NCBI GenBank assembly: GCA_031259205.1
Contig: JAIRLS010000173.1
Span: 1 to 20,229 of the forward strand
Length of the DNA: 20,229 nt
Origin: Bacteroidales bacterium
GTDB taxonomy: Bacteria > Bacteroidota > Bacteroidia > Bacteroidales > UBA4181
Reading direction: 5' to 3'
The translations under genes were made by a program, and so were the position numbers. Shown piece by piece: positions 1-6,609 of this stretch; positions within the stretch are counted from its first letter, which is position 1; every line of letters begins with the position of its first letter. The notes beneath the pieces were generated by a model. That model saw nothing but the letters and a program-made list of their open reading frames with translations. It was not told the DNA's origin and ran no database searches.

Positions 1-519
1 CTGCAAGCATACCGGAACCCTGCCGTCACACAGCTAACCTCCCGTGATGCCACCACAGGCAACAATGGCGTTGTGGAAGCAACCGCCACAGGAGGTACTG
101 CGCCCGTCGAACGCCTGCTCCTGCTGTCCGGGGACAGTATCGTACTGTATGAAACCGCGGCTTCCTGCAAGTTCGATACCCTCCGGGCAGGACAATACAC
201 CCTCCGGGCACGCGACGCCGCCGGCTGCCTCTCCGATCCCCGTCCCGTAAATATTCGGGAAACAGACAACGAAAATTCCGTTGATAACAACGACGAGGCC
301 GCCGAAAATAACGACGGCGAGATCACTGTGTATCCCAACCCTACGGACGGCAAAGTGTACATCAGTCATATCGCCGATGACAAAATGATCTTCGTTTACA
401 ACATATCCGGGACATTCCTGTTTTCCGTAAAAGGTAACGAAGTGGATTTTTCGCCCTTCCCTTCCGGAATGTATCTTTTACGTATTGACAACAAGGTAAT
501 AAAAGTTATAAAACTTTAG
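1..519 (+). CDS. T9SS-secreted surface protein with SprB-like repeat, 5'-truncated by window edge
   Basis: The frame is open from base 1 to a TAG at 517-519, so this is the last 172 codons of a longer gene. The stretch GQYTLRARDAAGCLSDP resembles the end of a SprB-type Ig-like repeat (GtYtvtvtDanGC). A low-complexity acidic Asn/Asp/Glu linker follows. The last ~70 residues form a T9SS type A sorting domain: VYPNPTDGKVYIS, then FVYNISG, then PSGMYLLRIDNK and a short basic end (VIKVIKL). Known for this family: the domain directs export through the outer membrane by the Por/T9SS machinery and is usually cleaved by the PorU sortase. The protein is therefore probably secreted or attached to the surface as an adhesin or extracellular enzyme. 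The catalytic or binding part lies outside the window. An internal GTG at 73 could be read as a start, but the upstream frame is open and domain-like, so I treat the gene as truncated. Confidence 0.85.
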   Translation: MQAYRNPAVTQLTSRDATTGNNGVVEATATGGTAPVERLLLLSGDSIVLYETAASCKFDTLRAGQYTLRARDAAGCLSDPRPVNIRETDNENSVDNNDEAAENNDGEITVYPNPTDGKVYISHIADDKMIFVYNISGTFLFSVKGNEVDFSPFPSGMYLLRIDNKVIKVIKL

Positions 520-607
520 AAAGGTGAAATTATACTTTGTAAATGTTATGAAATAATTTGACGGATTAAAAATTTTAGTGTACCCTTTTCTTTGGACAGC
601 AAGTAAA

Positions 608-757
608 ATGACAAAGCGGAAGCCTTTGAGATGGAATGGAAAAGCGGTAAACAAAACATGGATAGAACAGTCCGCCGACCGACAGCGCCTCAAAAAAGAT
701 TTAGCCTTGAACATAAAAATTCAATTATATCATGTATATTTGCATCGCAATTTTTGA
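608..757 (+). CDS. Possible small basic ORF of 49 codons upstream of rseP
   Basis: An ATG at 608 opens a 49-codon frame ending in TGA at 755-757, 12 bases before the rseP ATG. The product is basic, with MTKRKPLRW at the start, two Trp residues and a helix-like stretch (EQSADRQRLKKDLALN). The frame stays open upstream to a GTG at 578. I do not recognise a family. For coding: the length, the non-repetitive composition and the position just before rseP. Against: no ribosome-binding site, an AT-rich last third, and overlap with the candidate rseP promoter. It could also be the remnant of a larger gene. Confidence 0.25.
   Translation: MTKRKPLRWNGKAVNKTWIEQSADRQRLKKDLALNIKIQLYHVYLHRNF
735..742 (+). 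promoter_or_regulatory. Candidate Bacteroidota -7 element for rseP
   Basis: TATATTTG fits TAnnTTTG and lies 27 bases before the rseP ATG. The nearest upstream TTG (707-709) is about 25 bases away, further than usual for the -33 box, so only the -7 box is supported. Confidence 0.4.
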
Positions 758-769
758 ATCGTCAATTTC

Positions 770-2089
770 ATGGAAATTCTTATCAAGACATCACAGTTTG
801 TTCTCAGCCTTTCATTCATTGTCATTGCACATGAACTGGGGCATTTTCTTTTTGCCAGGTTGTTCCACACCCGCGTGGAAAAATTTTATCTTTTTTTCGA
901 TCCCTGGTTTTCGCTTTTTAAAACGAAAAAAGGTGATACGGAGTATGGTATCGGCTGGTTGCCTTTAGGCGGTTATGTGAAAATTTCGGGCATGATCGAC
1001 GAATCGTTGGACACCGAGAAAATGAAACAGCCGCCTCAACCGTGGGAATTTCGTTCCAAACCTTCGTGGCAAAGGCTGTTGATCATGATTGCCGGCGTGG
1101 TGGTCAATTTTTTTGCGGCTTTGTTGATTTATTCCATGATTATGTACACATGGGGCATGGACTACGTAGCCATGAAAGACGCCGCGTATGGTTACCGTTT
1201 TTGCAATACGGCCCTACAAAACGGATTTCGCAACGGCGATAAAATCGTAGCGATAGACGGGCAGCATTATGAACGTCCTTCCGACGCTTTCAACGCTATC
1301 ATTATCGAAAATGCGCAAACCGTCACTGTCGAAAGGAACGACACCATCATAGACATCCGGCTTCCGGCAGATTTTGCGCAACAGTGCGTCAATGAGCGGA
1401 AAGTGTTTGCCGAAATCAGCCTGCCGGGTATTGTTGAGAAGGTCGTAGCCGGTTCGCCTGCGGAAGGGGCGGGGGTACAGCCGGGCGACTTCCTGAAAGC
1501 CGTCAATGGCGTGCCTGTTCCGTTTTATGACCATCTTATACGGGAAGTGAGAAAAAACAGCGGGCAGCCTGTTCTCCTGACGGTCGAGAGGGACGGAAAC
1601 GAGCAGGTATTCACCCTGACAGTGTCGAAAGACAGCACCATCGGCGTTAATTTACAGGTCGATCCCAACAAAATCCTCAAAGTTACTCATGTGGAATACG
1701 GTTTTTGGGCGTCCTTTCCCGCCGGCGTCCGCTACGGGGTGGATAAGTTAGTGTCGTATGTGAAAAGTTTGAGATTCCTTAAAAACGGCATTTCCCAATT
1801 GAGCGGATTCATCGGTATCGGAAAAATCTTTCCTTCAACGTGGAATTGGCATGGTTTCTGGGATTTAACAGCGCTTCTTTCCATCATCCTCGCCTTCATG
1901 AACATTCTCCCCATTCCGGCGCTCGACGGCGGACACGTGCTTTTTCTACTGGTTGAAATCATCACCCGCCGCAAACCAAGCGACAAATTTCTGGAAAAAG
2001 CTCAAATCATAGGAATGGTGCTTTTGATAGGGTTGCTGCTCATCGCCAACGGGAATGACATTATCCGCCTCTTTTTCCCCAATCATTAG
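770..2089 (+). CDS. rseP: RseP-type site-2 protease (M50 zinc intramembrane metalloprotease)
   Basis: The product has 439 residues, the usual size for RseP. The zinc motif HELGH lies at residues 21-25 in the first membrane helix. The third zinc ligand is D386 in the second motif NILPIPALDGGH, near the C-terminal membrane helices. Between them are a membrane segment at about 104-124 (LLIMIAGVVVNFFAALLIY), a degenerate PDZ-like stretch around GDKIVAIDG, and a clearer PDZ domain from about residue 219 (VVAGSPAEGAGVQPGDFLKAVNG). Known for the family: it cuts transmembrane substrates such as anti-sigma factors inside the inner membrane, after a first cut on the periplasmic side, and also clears remnant signal peptides. 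The start is ATG 770, which puts HELGH at the usual distance from the N-terminus. In many Bacteroidota dxr lies directly upstream; here a T9SS gene does. An IS1 relic begins 8 bases after the stop codon. Confidence 0.93.
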   Translation: MEILIKTSQFVLSLSFIVIAHELGHFLFARLFHTRVEKFYLFFDPWFSLFKTKKGDTEYGIGWLPLGGYVKISGMIDESLDTEKMKQPPQPWEFRSKPSWQRLLIMIAGVVVNFFAALLIYSMIMYTWGMDYVAMKDAAYGYRFCNTALQNGFRNGDKIVAIDGQHYERPSDAFNAIIIENAQTVTVERNDTIIDIRLPADFAQQCVNERKVFAEISLPGIVEKVVAGSPAEGAGVQPGDFLKAVNGVPVPFYDHLIREVRKNSGQPVLLTVERDGNEQVFTLTVSKDSTIGVNLQVDPNKILKVTHVEYGFWASFPAGVRYGVDKLVSYVKSLRFLKNGISQLSGFIGIGKIFPSTWNWHGFWDLTALLSIILAFMNILPIPALDGGHVLFLLVEIITRRKPSDKFLEKAQIIGMVLLIGLLLIANGNDIIRLFFPNH

Positions 2090-2096
2090 AAACGTT

Positions 2097-2120
2097 GGTG
2101 GTGACGTAAAAAGTATGCTG
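2097..2120 (+). repeat. Left terminal inverted repeat of the IS1 relic
   Basis: 24 bp that pair with 2426-2449 at 23 of 24 positions (C/T difference at the ninth base). The outermost GGT is typical of IS1-family ends. The match stops immediately outside 2097. Confidence 0.9.
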
Positions 2121-2153
2121 TCATAAAAATCCGGCCATCAGGAAGAAATGGCG

Positions 2154-2161
2154 TATTTTTG
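2154..2161 (+). promoter_or_regulatory. Candidate -7 element of the IS1 transposase promoter
   Basis: TATTTTTG fits the Bacteroidota -7 consensus and lies 4 bases before the transposase ATG at 2166. It may be the original element promoter and could still give transcription towards pth. No convincing -33 box was identified. Confidence 0.35.
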
Positions 2162-2165
2162 CAAA

Positions 2166-2423
2166 ATGAAAATAACAATCACACTCCATTGTCCCGATTG
2201 CCAAAGCAAAATCACATAAAAAATTCAGATATTCCAAACGCATGAAATGAAAAAATATTTTTTTACAGAGAAAGTATACGGTTGGTATAGAGGGGAATAA
2301 CGGCATACTGAAACATCGTATTCGCAGGGCTTTCCGTAAAACCTGCTGTTTTTCAAAGAAACTGTTCCATCATTTTAGGGCTTTTAACTTCGCCTTTTTT
2401 ACATCCATTTCGGTTTTGTATGA
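2166..2423 (+). pseudogene. IS1-family transposase remnant (N-terminal zinc motif joined to C-terminus, middle deleted, frameshifted)
   Basis: From ATG 2166 the frame reads MKITITLHCPDCQSKIT and then stops at 2217-2219. CPDCQS is the start of the N-terminal zinc finger of IS1 transposases. From about 2272, in another frame, the sequence encodes KYTVGIEGNN followed by HRIRRAFRKTCCFSKK and an LFHHFRAFNFAFF tail. This is the C-terminal end of IS1 transposases of this phylum, including the Glu of the catalytic DDE triad in GIEGNN. The remaining zinc-finger cysteines, the DNA-binding part and both catalytic Asp are missing. A second lesion is visible: the T-run at 2395-2400 has six T, while seven would restore FFYIHFGFV and the TGA at 2421-2423. 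The gene is clearly inactive. Confidence 0.85.
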
Positions 2424-2425
2424 AG

Positions 2426-2449
2426 CAGCATACTTTTTACATCACCACC
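2426..2449 (-). repeat. Right terminal inverted repeat of the IS1 relic
   Basis: Reverse complement of 2097-2120 with a single mismatch. It is followed directly by C and a T-run (2451-2456). Confidence 0.9.
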
Positions 2450-2460
2450 CTTTTTTATTG

Positions 2461-2489
2461 ATATTGTTCCCCTCGACGGAGAACAATAT
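2461..2489. terminator. Perfect 9-bp inverted repeat, possible rseP terminator hairpin
   Basis: ATATTGTTC (2461-2469) and GAACAATAT (2481-2489) are perfect inverted repeats around an 11-base loop. No T-run follows on the plus strand, which is not unusual in Bacteroidota but weakens the call. It lies 12 bases past the IS1 right end and may be the original rseP terminator, displaced by the insertion. A regulator-binding palindrome is the alternative. Confidence 0.4.
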
Positions 2490-2622
2490 ATAACTGATCA
2501 TCCGATTATAAATATTTGCGTTTTCAATCGCAAAAGTAATCTTTTCTCATTCTTATATTCATCAAAACCGGGTAACTTGAATAAAAAACTGTTTCTTGCA
2601 ATAAAGGATGTATTTTTTTTTG

Positions 2623-2630
2623 TATTTTTA
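2623..2630 (+). promoter_or_regulatory. Weak candidate -7 element for pth
   Basis: TATTTTTA differs from TAnnTTTG by the last base and lies 21 bases before the GTG at 2652. If used, transcription would start downstream of the TTG at 2577, which supports the shorter Pth start. Confidence 0.25.
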
Positions 2631-2651
2631 CGGCGTTTTTTAGAACGAATA

Positions 2652-3215
2652 GTGAAGTATTTGATTACAGGTTTGGGAAATATCGGCGAAGAGTATGCCG
2701 ATACGCGCCACAACAGCGGTTTTCTCATGTTGGACAGTCTCGTTGCCGAAGAAAAAATAACGTATGTCAATTGCCGTTACGGGTCTATAGGGACATACCG
2801 TTTCAAGGGGCGCCTCCTTGTCTTGTTGAAGCCGTCTACCTACATGAATGCAAGCGGAGAGGCCGTCCGTTTCTGGTTACAGAAGGAGAAAATAGCGTTA
2901 GACCATTTGCTGGTGCTGGTGGACGACGTTGCTTTGCCGTTCGGGACGCTGCGTTTGAAAGCCAAGGGTAGCGACGGCGGCCACAACGGACTGAAAAGCA
3001 TTAACGAGATGCTGGAAACACAGGATTATGCCCGTTTGCGTTTTGGGATAGGCAACCATTTCCGGCAAGGCAAGATGATTGATTATGTGCTGGGCAAATG
3101 GACGTCCGAAGAACTCCGGCTCCTGCCCGAATGTGTCCGGAGGGCGCCGGACATCATCAGGGACTTCATTACCATCGGCGCCGAACGTACCATGAACCTC
3201 CACAACAATAAATGA
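2652..3215 (+). CDS. pth: Peptidyl-tRNA hydrolase
   Basis: This enzyme cleaves the ester bond of peptidyl-tRNAs that drop off ribosomes, freeing tRNA in the cytoplasm. From GTG 2652 the product has 187 residues, the usual bacterial length (about 190). MKYLITGLGN is followed by RHNSGF, placing the conserved Asn at residue 10 and the catalytic His at 20, exactly as in E. coli Pth. Other conserved parts are STYMNASG (substrate Asn), LVLVDDVALPFG (Asp that activates the His) and GSDGGHNGLKSI. The frame is open further up to a TTG at 2577, but those 25 residues are Phe-rich, lie partly over a probable promoter and have no place in the family, so GTG 2652 is preferred. The stop codon overlaps the ATG of the next gene by 4 bases (ATGA), showing translational coupling. 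Confidence 0.93.
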   Translation: MKYLITGLGNIGEEYADTRHNSGFLMLDSLVAEEKITYVNCRYGSIGTYRFKGRLLVLLKPSTYMNASGEAVRFWLQKEKIALDHLLVLVDDVALPFGTLRLKAKGSDGGHNGLKSINEMLETQDYARLRFGIGNHFRQGKMIDYVLGKWTSEELRLLPECVRRAPDIIRDFITIGAERTMNLHNNK

Positions 3216-3613
3216 AAACGATGACGGAAAATGTACGGATAGATAAGTATCTCTGGTCGGTGCGACTGTTCAAGACACGAACGCTGGCGGCAGAAGCGTG
3301 CGAAAAACACCGCGTCCTGCTGAATGATGCGGCAGTGAAACCTTCGCGGACGGTAAGGGCCAATGACCGCCTGACCGTGAAAAAACCTCCGTCGGTGTAC
3401 ACCTACCTCGTAAAAGCGCTGATTGACAACCGGCAACCGGCGTCCAAAGTAAACGACTATATTACGGATACTACGCCGCAAGAGGAAATCGAGAAAAGCA
3501 GAATGGCAAGAATGACGGCTTTCGTGCAACGCGACCGCGGCGCCGGACGCCCCACCAAAAAGGAACGCCGCGTTGTCGAAGCCTTGATGAACGATTCGTC
3601 CTTTTCGAAATAA
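3212..3613 (+). CDS. hslR: Hsp15-like S4-domain RNA-binding protein
   Basis: The product has 133 residues and begins with an S4 RNA-binding fold (VRIDKYLWSVRLFKTRTLAAEACEKH... VLLNDAAVKPSRTVRANDRLTV, about residues 8-56). A basic C-terminal part follows (GAGRPTKKERR). The length and layout match Hsp15/HslR, which in E. coli binds free 50S subunits carrying a blocked nascent chain and helps recycle them. Coupling to pth by the ATGA overlap makes sense, since both act on peptidyl-tRNA stalled in translation. An alternative start is the ATG at 3221. The exact role in Bacteroidota is inferred from the family. Confidence 0.88.
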   Translation: MKTMTENVRIDKYLWSVRLFKTRTLAAEACEKHRVLLNDAAVKPSRTVRANDRLTVKKPPSVYTYLVKALIDNRQPASKVNDYITDTTPQEEIEKSRMARMTAFVQRDRGAGRPTKKERRVVEALMNDSSFSK

Positions 3614-3631
3614 TCCACACTACCGACGGAT

Positions 3632-4900
3632 ATGGAAATTTTCATTATTTTAGGATTGATTTTGTTAAACGGCGCCTTCTCAATGATTGAGATGGCAATG
3701 GTTTCCGCCCGCAAAACCAAACTGGAAGTGGAAGCGGACAGAGGGAACAAAAAAGCCCACCATCTGCTGAAAACCATCGAACATCCCGAACGCTTCCTGT
3801 CCACCATCCAAATTTGGATCACGCTGATAGGTATCCTTACGGGAATCTTTTCCGGAGAACGGATCCAGACCGATCTGGACCATTTTTTCCGGCAAATCGA
3901 ATTACTGGCTCCCGTCAGTCATGCCGTATCCACTGCGGTGATCGTCGTCGTGGTGACTTATTTTACGATTGTACTGGGAGAATTGGTACCCAAACAGATA
4001 GGCATCACGCAGCCCGAAAGGATTGCCAAAGCCATGCTGCCGGCAATGAAAATGCTGAGCAGGATGATGTTCCCCTTTATCTGGTTGTTGTCTGTTTCCT
4101 CAAAAGGACTGGTACGGCTGTTCCGAATCCGTAAACCGGACACCTTTGTGACGGAAGAAGAAATCAAGGCCATTATAGAGGAAAGCGCCGAACAGGGCGG
4201 TATCGAACCTGCCGAACAGGAAATGATCGAACGGGTGTTCCATCTGGACGACCGCAACATCACTTCGATCATGACGCATCGCAACAATATCGTCTGGTTG
4301 AACAGCCGGCTGTCCGTTGACGCATTGCTGGCCTGTACCCGCGCCCATCCTTTTTCCGTGTATCCGGTGTGCGACGGCAGTATCGACATGGTAACGGGAT
4401 TTGTGAGGAATCGCGATCTTTTTGCGTTGAACGACGGAAAAAACATCGTCGATTTGTGCCACACCGTCCTGTTCGTGCCGGAAAACAACTCCATCTATAC
4501 CGTGATGGCGCTGTTCAAAAAGACAGGAACGCACGTCGGTTTTGTGGTGGATGAATACGGCTCGCTGCAAGGCATGGTAACGCTGAACGACCTTTTTGAA
4601 GCCATTGTAGGAGACATGCCCGAAGTAGGACACCACGAAGCGGAAATCATCGCCTGCGAAGACGGATCGTACCGCGTGGACGCACAAATCCGCTTCTACG
4701 ACTTTCTGGAATACTTTGCATGTGAACAAATTTCAACTTCCTTCGATACCCTGGCCGGATTCATCCTCCATCAACTGGAACGCCTCCCCCAGACGGGCGA
4801 ACAACTGACGTGGAAAGACTTCCTGCTCGAAATCGCCGACATGGACGGACAGCGGATAGACAAAGTGCTGGTAAGGCGTGTCATACCGGAAAACGGATAA
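3632..4900 (+). CDS. CNNM/CBS/CorC_HlyC-family membrane transporter-like protein
   Basis: The product has 422 residues, typical of the so-called hemolysin-like proteins. The N-terminal DUF21/CNNM domain (about 1-180) has membrane segments IFIILGLILLNGAFSMIE, IWITLIGILTGIFSG, AVIVVVVTYFTIVLGELVP and MMFPFIWLLS, with the conserved GELVPKQIG. A linker (TEEEIKAIIEESAEQGGIEPAEQEMI) leads to a CBS pair (about 205-330, with VVDEYGSLQGMVTLNDLFEAIVGD) and a C-terminal CorC_HlyC domain (about 340-420). Relatives include Mg2+ exporters such as MpfA, the polyamine exporter PaeA (YtfL) and GldE of Flavobacterium. Substrate cannot be read from sequence, and the gldD/ssb neighbours expected for gldE are absent. 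The ATG lies 18 bases after hslR, so it is probably in the same operon. Confidence 0.88.
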   Translation: MEIFIILGLILLNGAFSMIEMAMVSARKTKLEVEADRGNKKAHHLLKTIEHPERFLSTIQIWITLIGILTGIFSGERIQTDLDHFFRQIELLAPVSHAVSTAVIVVVVTYFTIVLGELVPKQIGITQPERIAKAMLPAMKMLSRMMFPFIWLLSVSSKGLVRLFRIRKPDTFVTEEEIKAIIEESAEQGGIEPAEQEMIERVFHLDDRNITSIMTHRNNIVWLNSRLSVDALLACTRAHPFSVYPVCDGSIDMVTGFVRNRDLFALNDGKNIVDLCHTVLFVPENNSIYTVMALFKKTGTHVGFVVDEYGSLQGMVTLNDLFEAIVGDMPEVGHHEAEIIACEDGSYRVDAQIRFYDFLEYFACEQISTSFDTLAGFILHQLERLPQTGEQLTWKDFLLEIADMDGQRIDKVLVRRVIPENG

Positions 4901-4953
4901 GGTCAAAACATTTTTCGACCCCGCGCACAATGGGGTTAAAATGTTTTTTGACC
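4901..4953. terminator. Bidirectional terminator hairpin between converging genes
   Basis: GGTCAAAACATTTTTCGACC (4901-4920) pairs imperfectly with GGGGTTAAAATGTTTTTTGA and the CC that follows it (4932-4953). The loop is GC-rich. It begins directly after the transporter stop and ends 8 bases before the stop of the minus-strand OmpA gene, the right place to stop transcription from both sides. There is no long T-run outside the stem; the T-rich arms may serve that role. Confidence 0.65.
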
Positions 4954-4960
4954 CTACCCG

Positions 4961-6601
4961 TCATTTTTCTCCCACGCTTTTGACGGTCAGTTCCACTCTG
5001 CGGTTTTGCGCTCTGCCGTCGTTGGTGGCATTGTCGGCGATGGGCTTGGTCAGTCCGTAGCCCACGTGCGACAGGCGATCGGCGGCAATGCCCTTTCCGA
5101 TGAGGTAATCGCACACGGCTTTGGCACGCAGTTCGGAGATATAACGATTGACTTCCGCATTGCCCATGTTGTCGGTATGTCCCGCCACTTCCGCTTTCAC
5201 CGACGGATTGTTTTGCAACCACAGTACAATCTGTTCCAGTTCGGGGATAGACACTGCGTTGGGTACCGTTTGGTTGAAGTCGAAGTGGATGCTGTGCAAG
5301 ATGACGGATGCACCCGGCGTTGTTTGCAGCATGGTGATGTCATTCTTGAGGCTGTCCCTTGTAAGCGTGTATTCCGTCAGGTCGATTTTTCCCAAACTCA
5401 GCAGGTGGTTTTTGGCGGTGGCGGTGATGCTGTAAACGTGGCCCCGCATCAGGTCGAAGCTGTACGATCCGTCTTCCGGCCGGCTGGTTACGGTGGCGAC
5501 GGTTTGGTGGGTGTTGTTGTCGGTAGCGAAGATTTGCGCTTCTAAGGGGGTGGACGACGCATCGACGACTTTTCCCGTTACGCGCACTATCGTTGCGAGG
5601 GAGGGGGAAGGGACGCTGTCGCGGAGCTTCGGCGATTCCTCCGGTCGTTGTTCAGGCGCGGCTTCTGTCACGAATATCGGGGACGTTGTATCGACGGGAC
5701 GTTTCTTTCCGTCGCCGAAAGAGAGCCGTACCCTGACGCCTGCCATGACGGGCGCCGTCTTGCCGGCATAGGCCGCGCCCTGTCCGTCGGACGATACCAG
5801 CAGGCTGCGATGGGCGTAGCGCACCGGTTCGGTCGGCGTGTTGGCCGTGTACGTCACCGGATGACCGTCTTTCGCCTCTTTGATCGTGTTGTTCAAGCCA
5901 TAATCAAGATAAGGGCCTGCGGAGAGCGTCCAGCCGTTGTTGAGCGGCAGACGGACGCCCGCCTCGACGGTGGCCATCCATGCCGTTTTCATGCGGTAGC
6001 TGCCGTCGCCTTTCACATTCTCAAACACGCCGAAGCCGGCGTCGGCAGGATGGTCGAACCAGAGCGTCTTGCCCGGGTCGTCATAATCCGTGTAGCCGCC
6101 CCGCGCTTCCAACCGTTCGCTGCTTGCCGTGTAGGACGCCCTTAGCGGGAAGCCTGCGCGAATGCCTGCCCCTGCATACCACGTCATTTTTTCGCCTTTT
6201 CCGAAATGATAGCGCACCGTCAGGGGAATCGACAACAGGCTGATGTTTTGCCGTTCGCGATAACCGTGCACGGCATACCGAAATTCAAAATCCTTCGGCG
6301 GAACGTCGCCGTCTGTCGCCCGATAGCCGTCTTCCAGCAGCGACAGCCGGAGCCGCGATCCTGCCCACACCGCTTCCAAGCCCAGCGACGCTTCCCATTG
6401 CGGATGAAAGAAAAAACCGAAGCCGGCGCCTATGCTGCCGCCAAAGCCGTAGCGGAAGGCGGCGGAGGGAACGCTGTAGCGAAGGGCAGACCATCCGCCC
6501 GAACCGCTCAAGTAAAACTCGTTGCCCGTTTGGGCAGAGGTAGCGGTGAACGCCGCCATGCCAACGAGGACGAAAACCGTCCGGAAAATAAAATATCTCA
6601 T
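4961..6601 (-). CDS. OmpA-family outer membrane protein with N-terminal barrel and carboxypeptidase-regulatory-like linker
   Basis: From ATG 6601 the product has 546 residues. A signal peptide (MRYFIFRTVFVLVGMAAFTATSAQ, cut after SA) is followed by a β-barrel-like region rich in alternating aromatic and small residues (about 25-310; GFGGSIGAGFGFFFHP, YHFGKGEKMTWYAGAGIRAG). Residues about 335-415 look like a carboxypeptidase-regulatory-like fold (VTGKVVDASSTPLEAQI...GSYSFDLMRGHVYSI). Residues about 435-546 are an OmpA C-terminal domain with IHFDFNQT, the peptidoglycan-binding GHTDNMG...ELRAKAVCDYL, and GRAQNRRVEL. It probably anchors the outer membrane to peptidoglycan. A TTG at 6613 would overlap the upstream stop by ATGA-like geometry, but ATG 6601 gives a better signal peptide. 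The start lies 8 bases after the upstream gene, so the two are one transcription unit. Confidence 0.88.
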   Translation of the reverse strand: MRYFIFRTVFVLVGMAAFTATSAQTGNEFYLSGSGGWSALRYSVPSAAFRYGFGGSIGAGFGFFFHPQWEASLGLEAVWAGSRLRLSLLEDGYRATDGDVPPKDFEFRYAVHGYRERQNISLLSIPLTVRYHFGKGEKMTWYAGAGIRAGFPLRASYTASSERLEARGGYTDYDDPGKTLWFDHPADAGFGVFENVKGDGSYRMKTAWMATVEAGVRLPLNNGWTLSAGPYLDYGLNNTIKEAKDGHPVTYTANTPTEPVRYAHRSLLVSSDGQGAAYAGKTAPVMAGVRVRLSFGDGKKRPVDTTSPIFVTEAAPEQRPEESPKLRDSVPSPSLATIVRVTGKVVDASSTPLEAQIFATDNNTHQTVATVTSRPEDGSYSFDLMRGHVYSITATAKNHLLSLGKIDLTEYTLTRDSLKNDITMLQTTPGASVILHSIHFDFNQTVPNAVSIPELEQIVLWLQNNPSVKAEVAGHTDNMGNAEVNRYISELRAKAVCDYLIGKGIAADRLSHVGYGLTKPIADNATNDGRAQNRRVELTVKSVGEK

Positions 6602-6609
6602 CTCTATTT

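Larger units (their letters stand above)
520..769. other. Intergenic stretch between the T9SS gene and rseP
   Basis: This 250-base AT-rich gap has no convincing rho-independent terminator after the T9SS gene. There is only a short AT-only inverted repeat around the stop codon (AAAGTT/AACTTT, about 503-516). It holds one possible small ORF (608-757) and a candidate -7 promoter element before rseP, both listed separately. Confidence 0.6.
2097..2449 (+). mobile_element. IS1-family element with an internal deletion (353 bp, MITE-like relic)
   Basis: The 24-bp ends are inverted repeats with one mismatch. The left end (2097-2120) begins GGTGGTGACGTAAAAAGTAT; the right end (2426-2449), read on the minus strand, begins GGTGGTGATGTAAAAAGTAT. 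Inside are the first 17 codons and the C-terminal part of an IS1-type transposase, with the middle missing. At 353 bp it is about half the usual IS1 length of 700-800 bp. No clear 8-9 bp target duplication flanks it: GAAACGTT on the left against CTTTTTTA on the right. The element lies between rseP and pth and begins 8 bases after the rseP stop. It cannot encode an active transposase but may still be mobile if a full copy elsewhere supplies one. Confidence 0.88.

Noticed and set aside
631..968. Plus-strand frames overlapping the rseP start (631-834, 732-968)
   Set aside because: They run out of frame into rseP, whose HELGH motif and start are secure.
2577..2651. TTG start for pth adding 25 residues
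   Set aside because: The Phe-rich extension is not part of the Pth family; the GTG at 2652 puts Asn10 and His20 at their E. coli positions.
3814..4729. Frames overlapping the CNNM/CBS gene on both strands
   Set aside because: No motifs, and the sense gene is a full-length family member.
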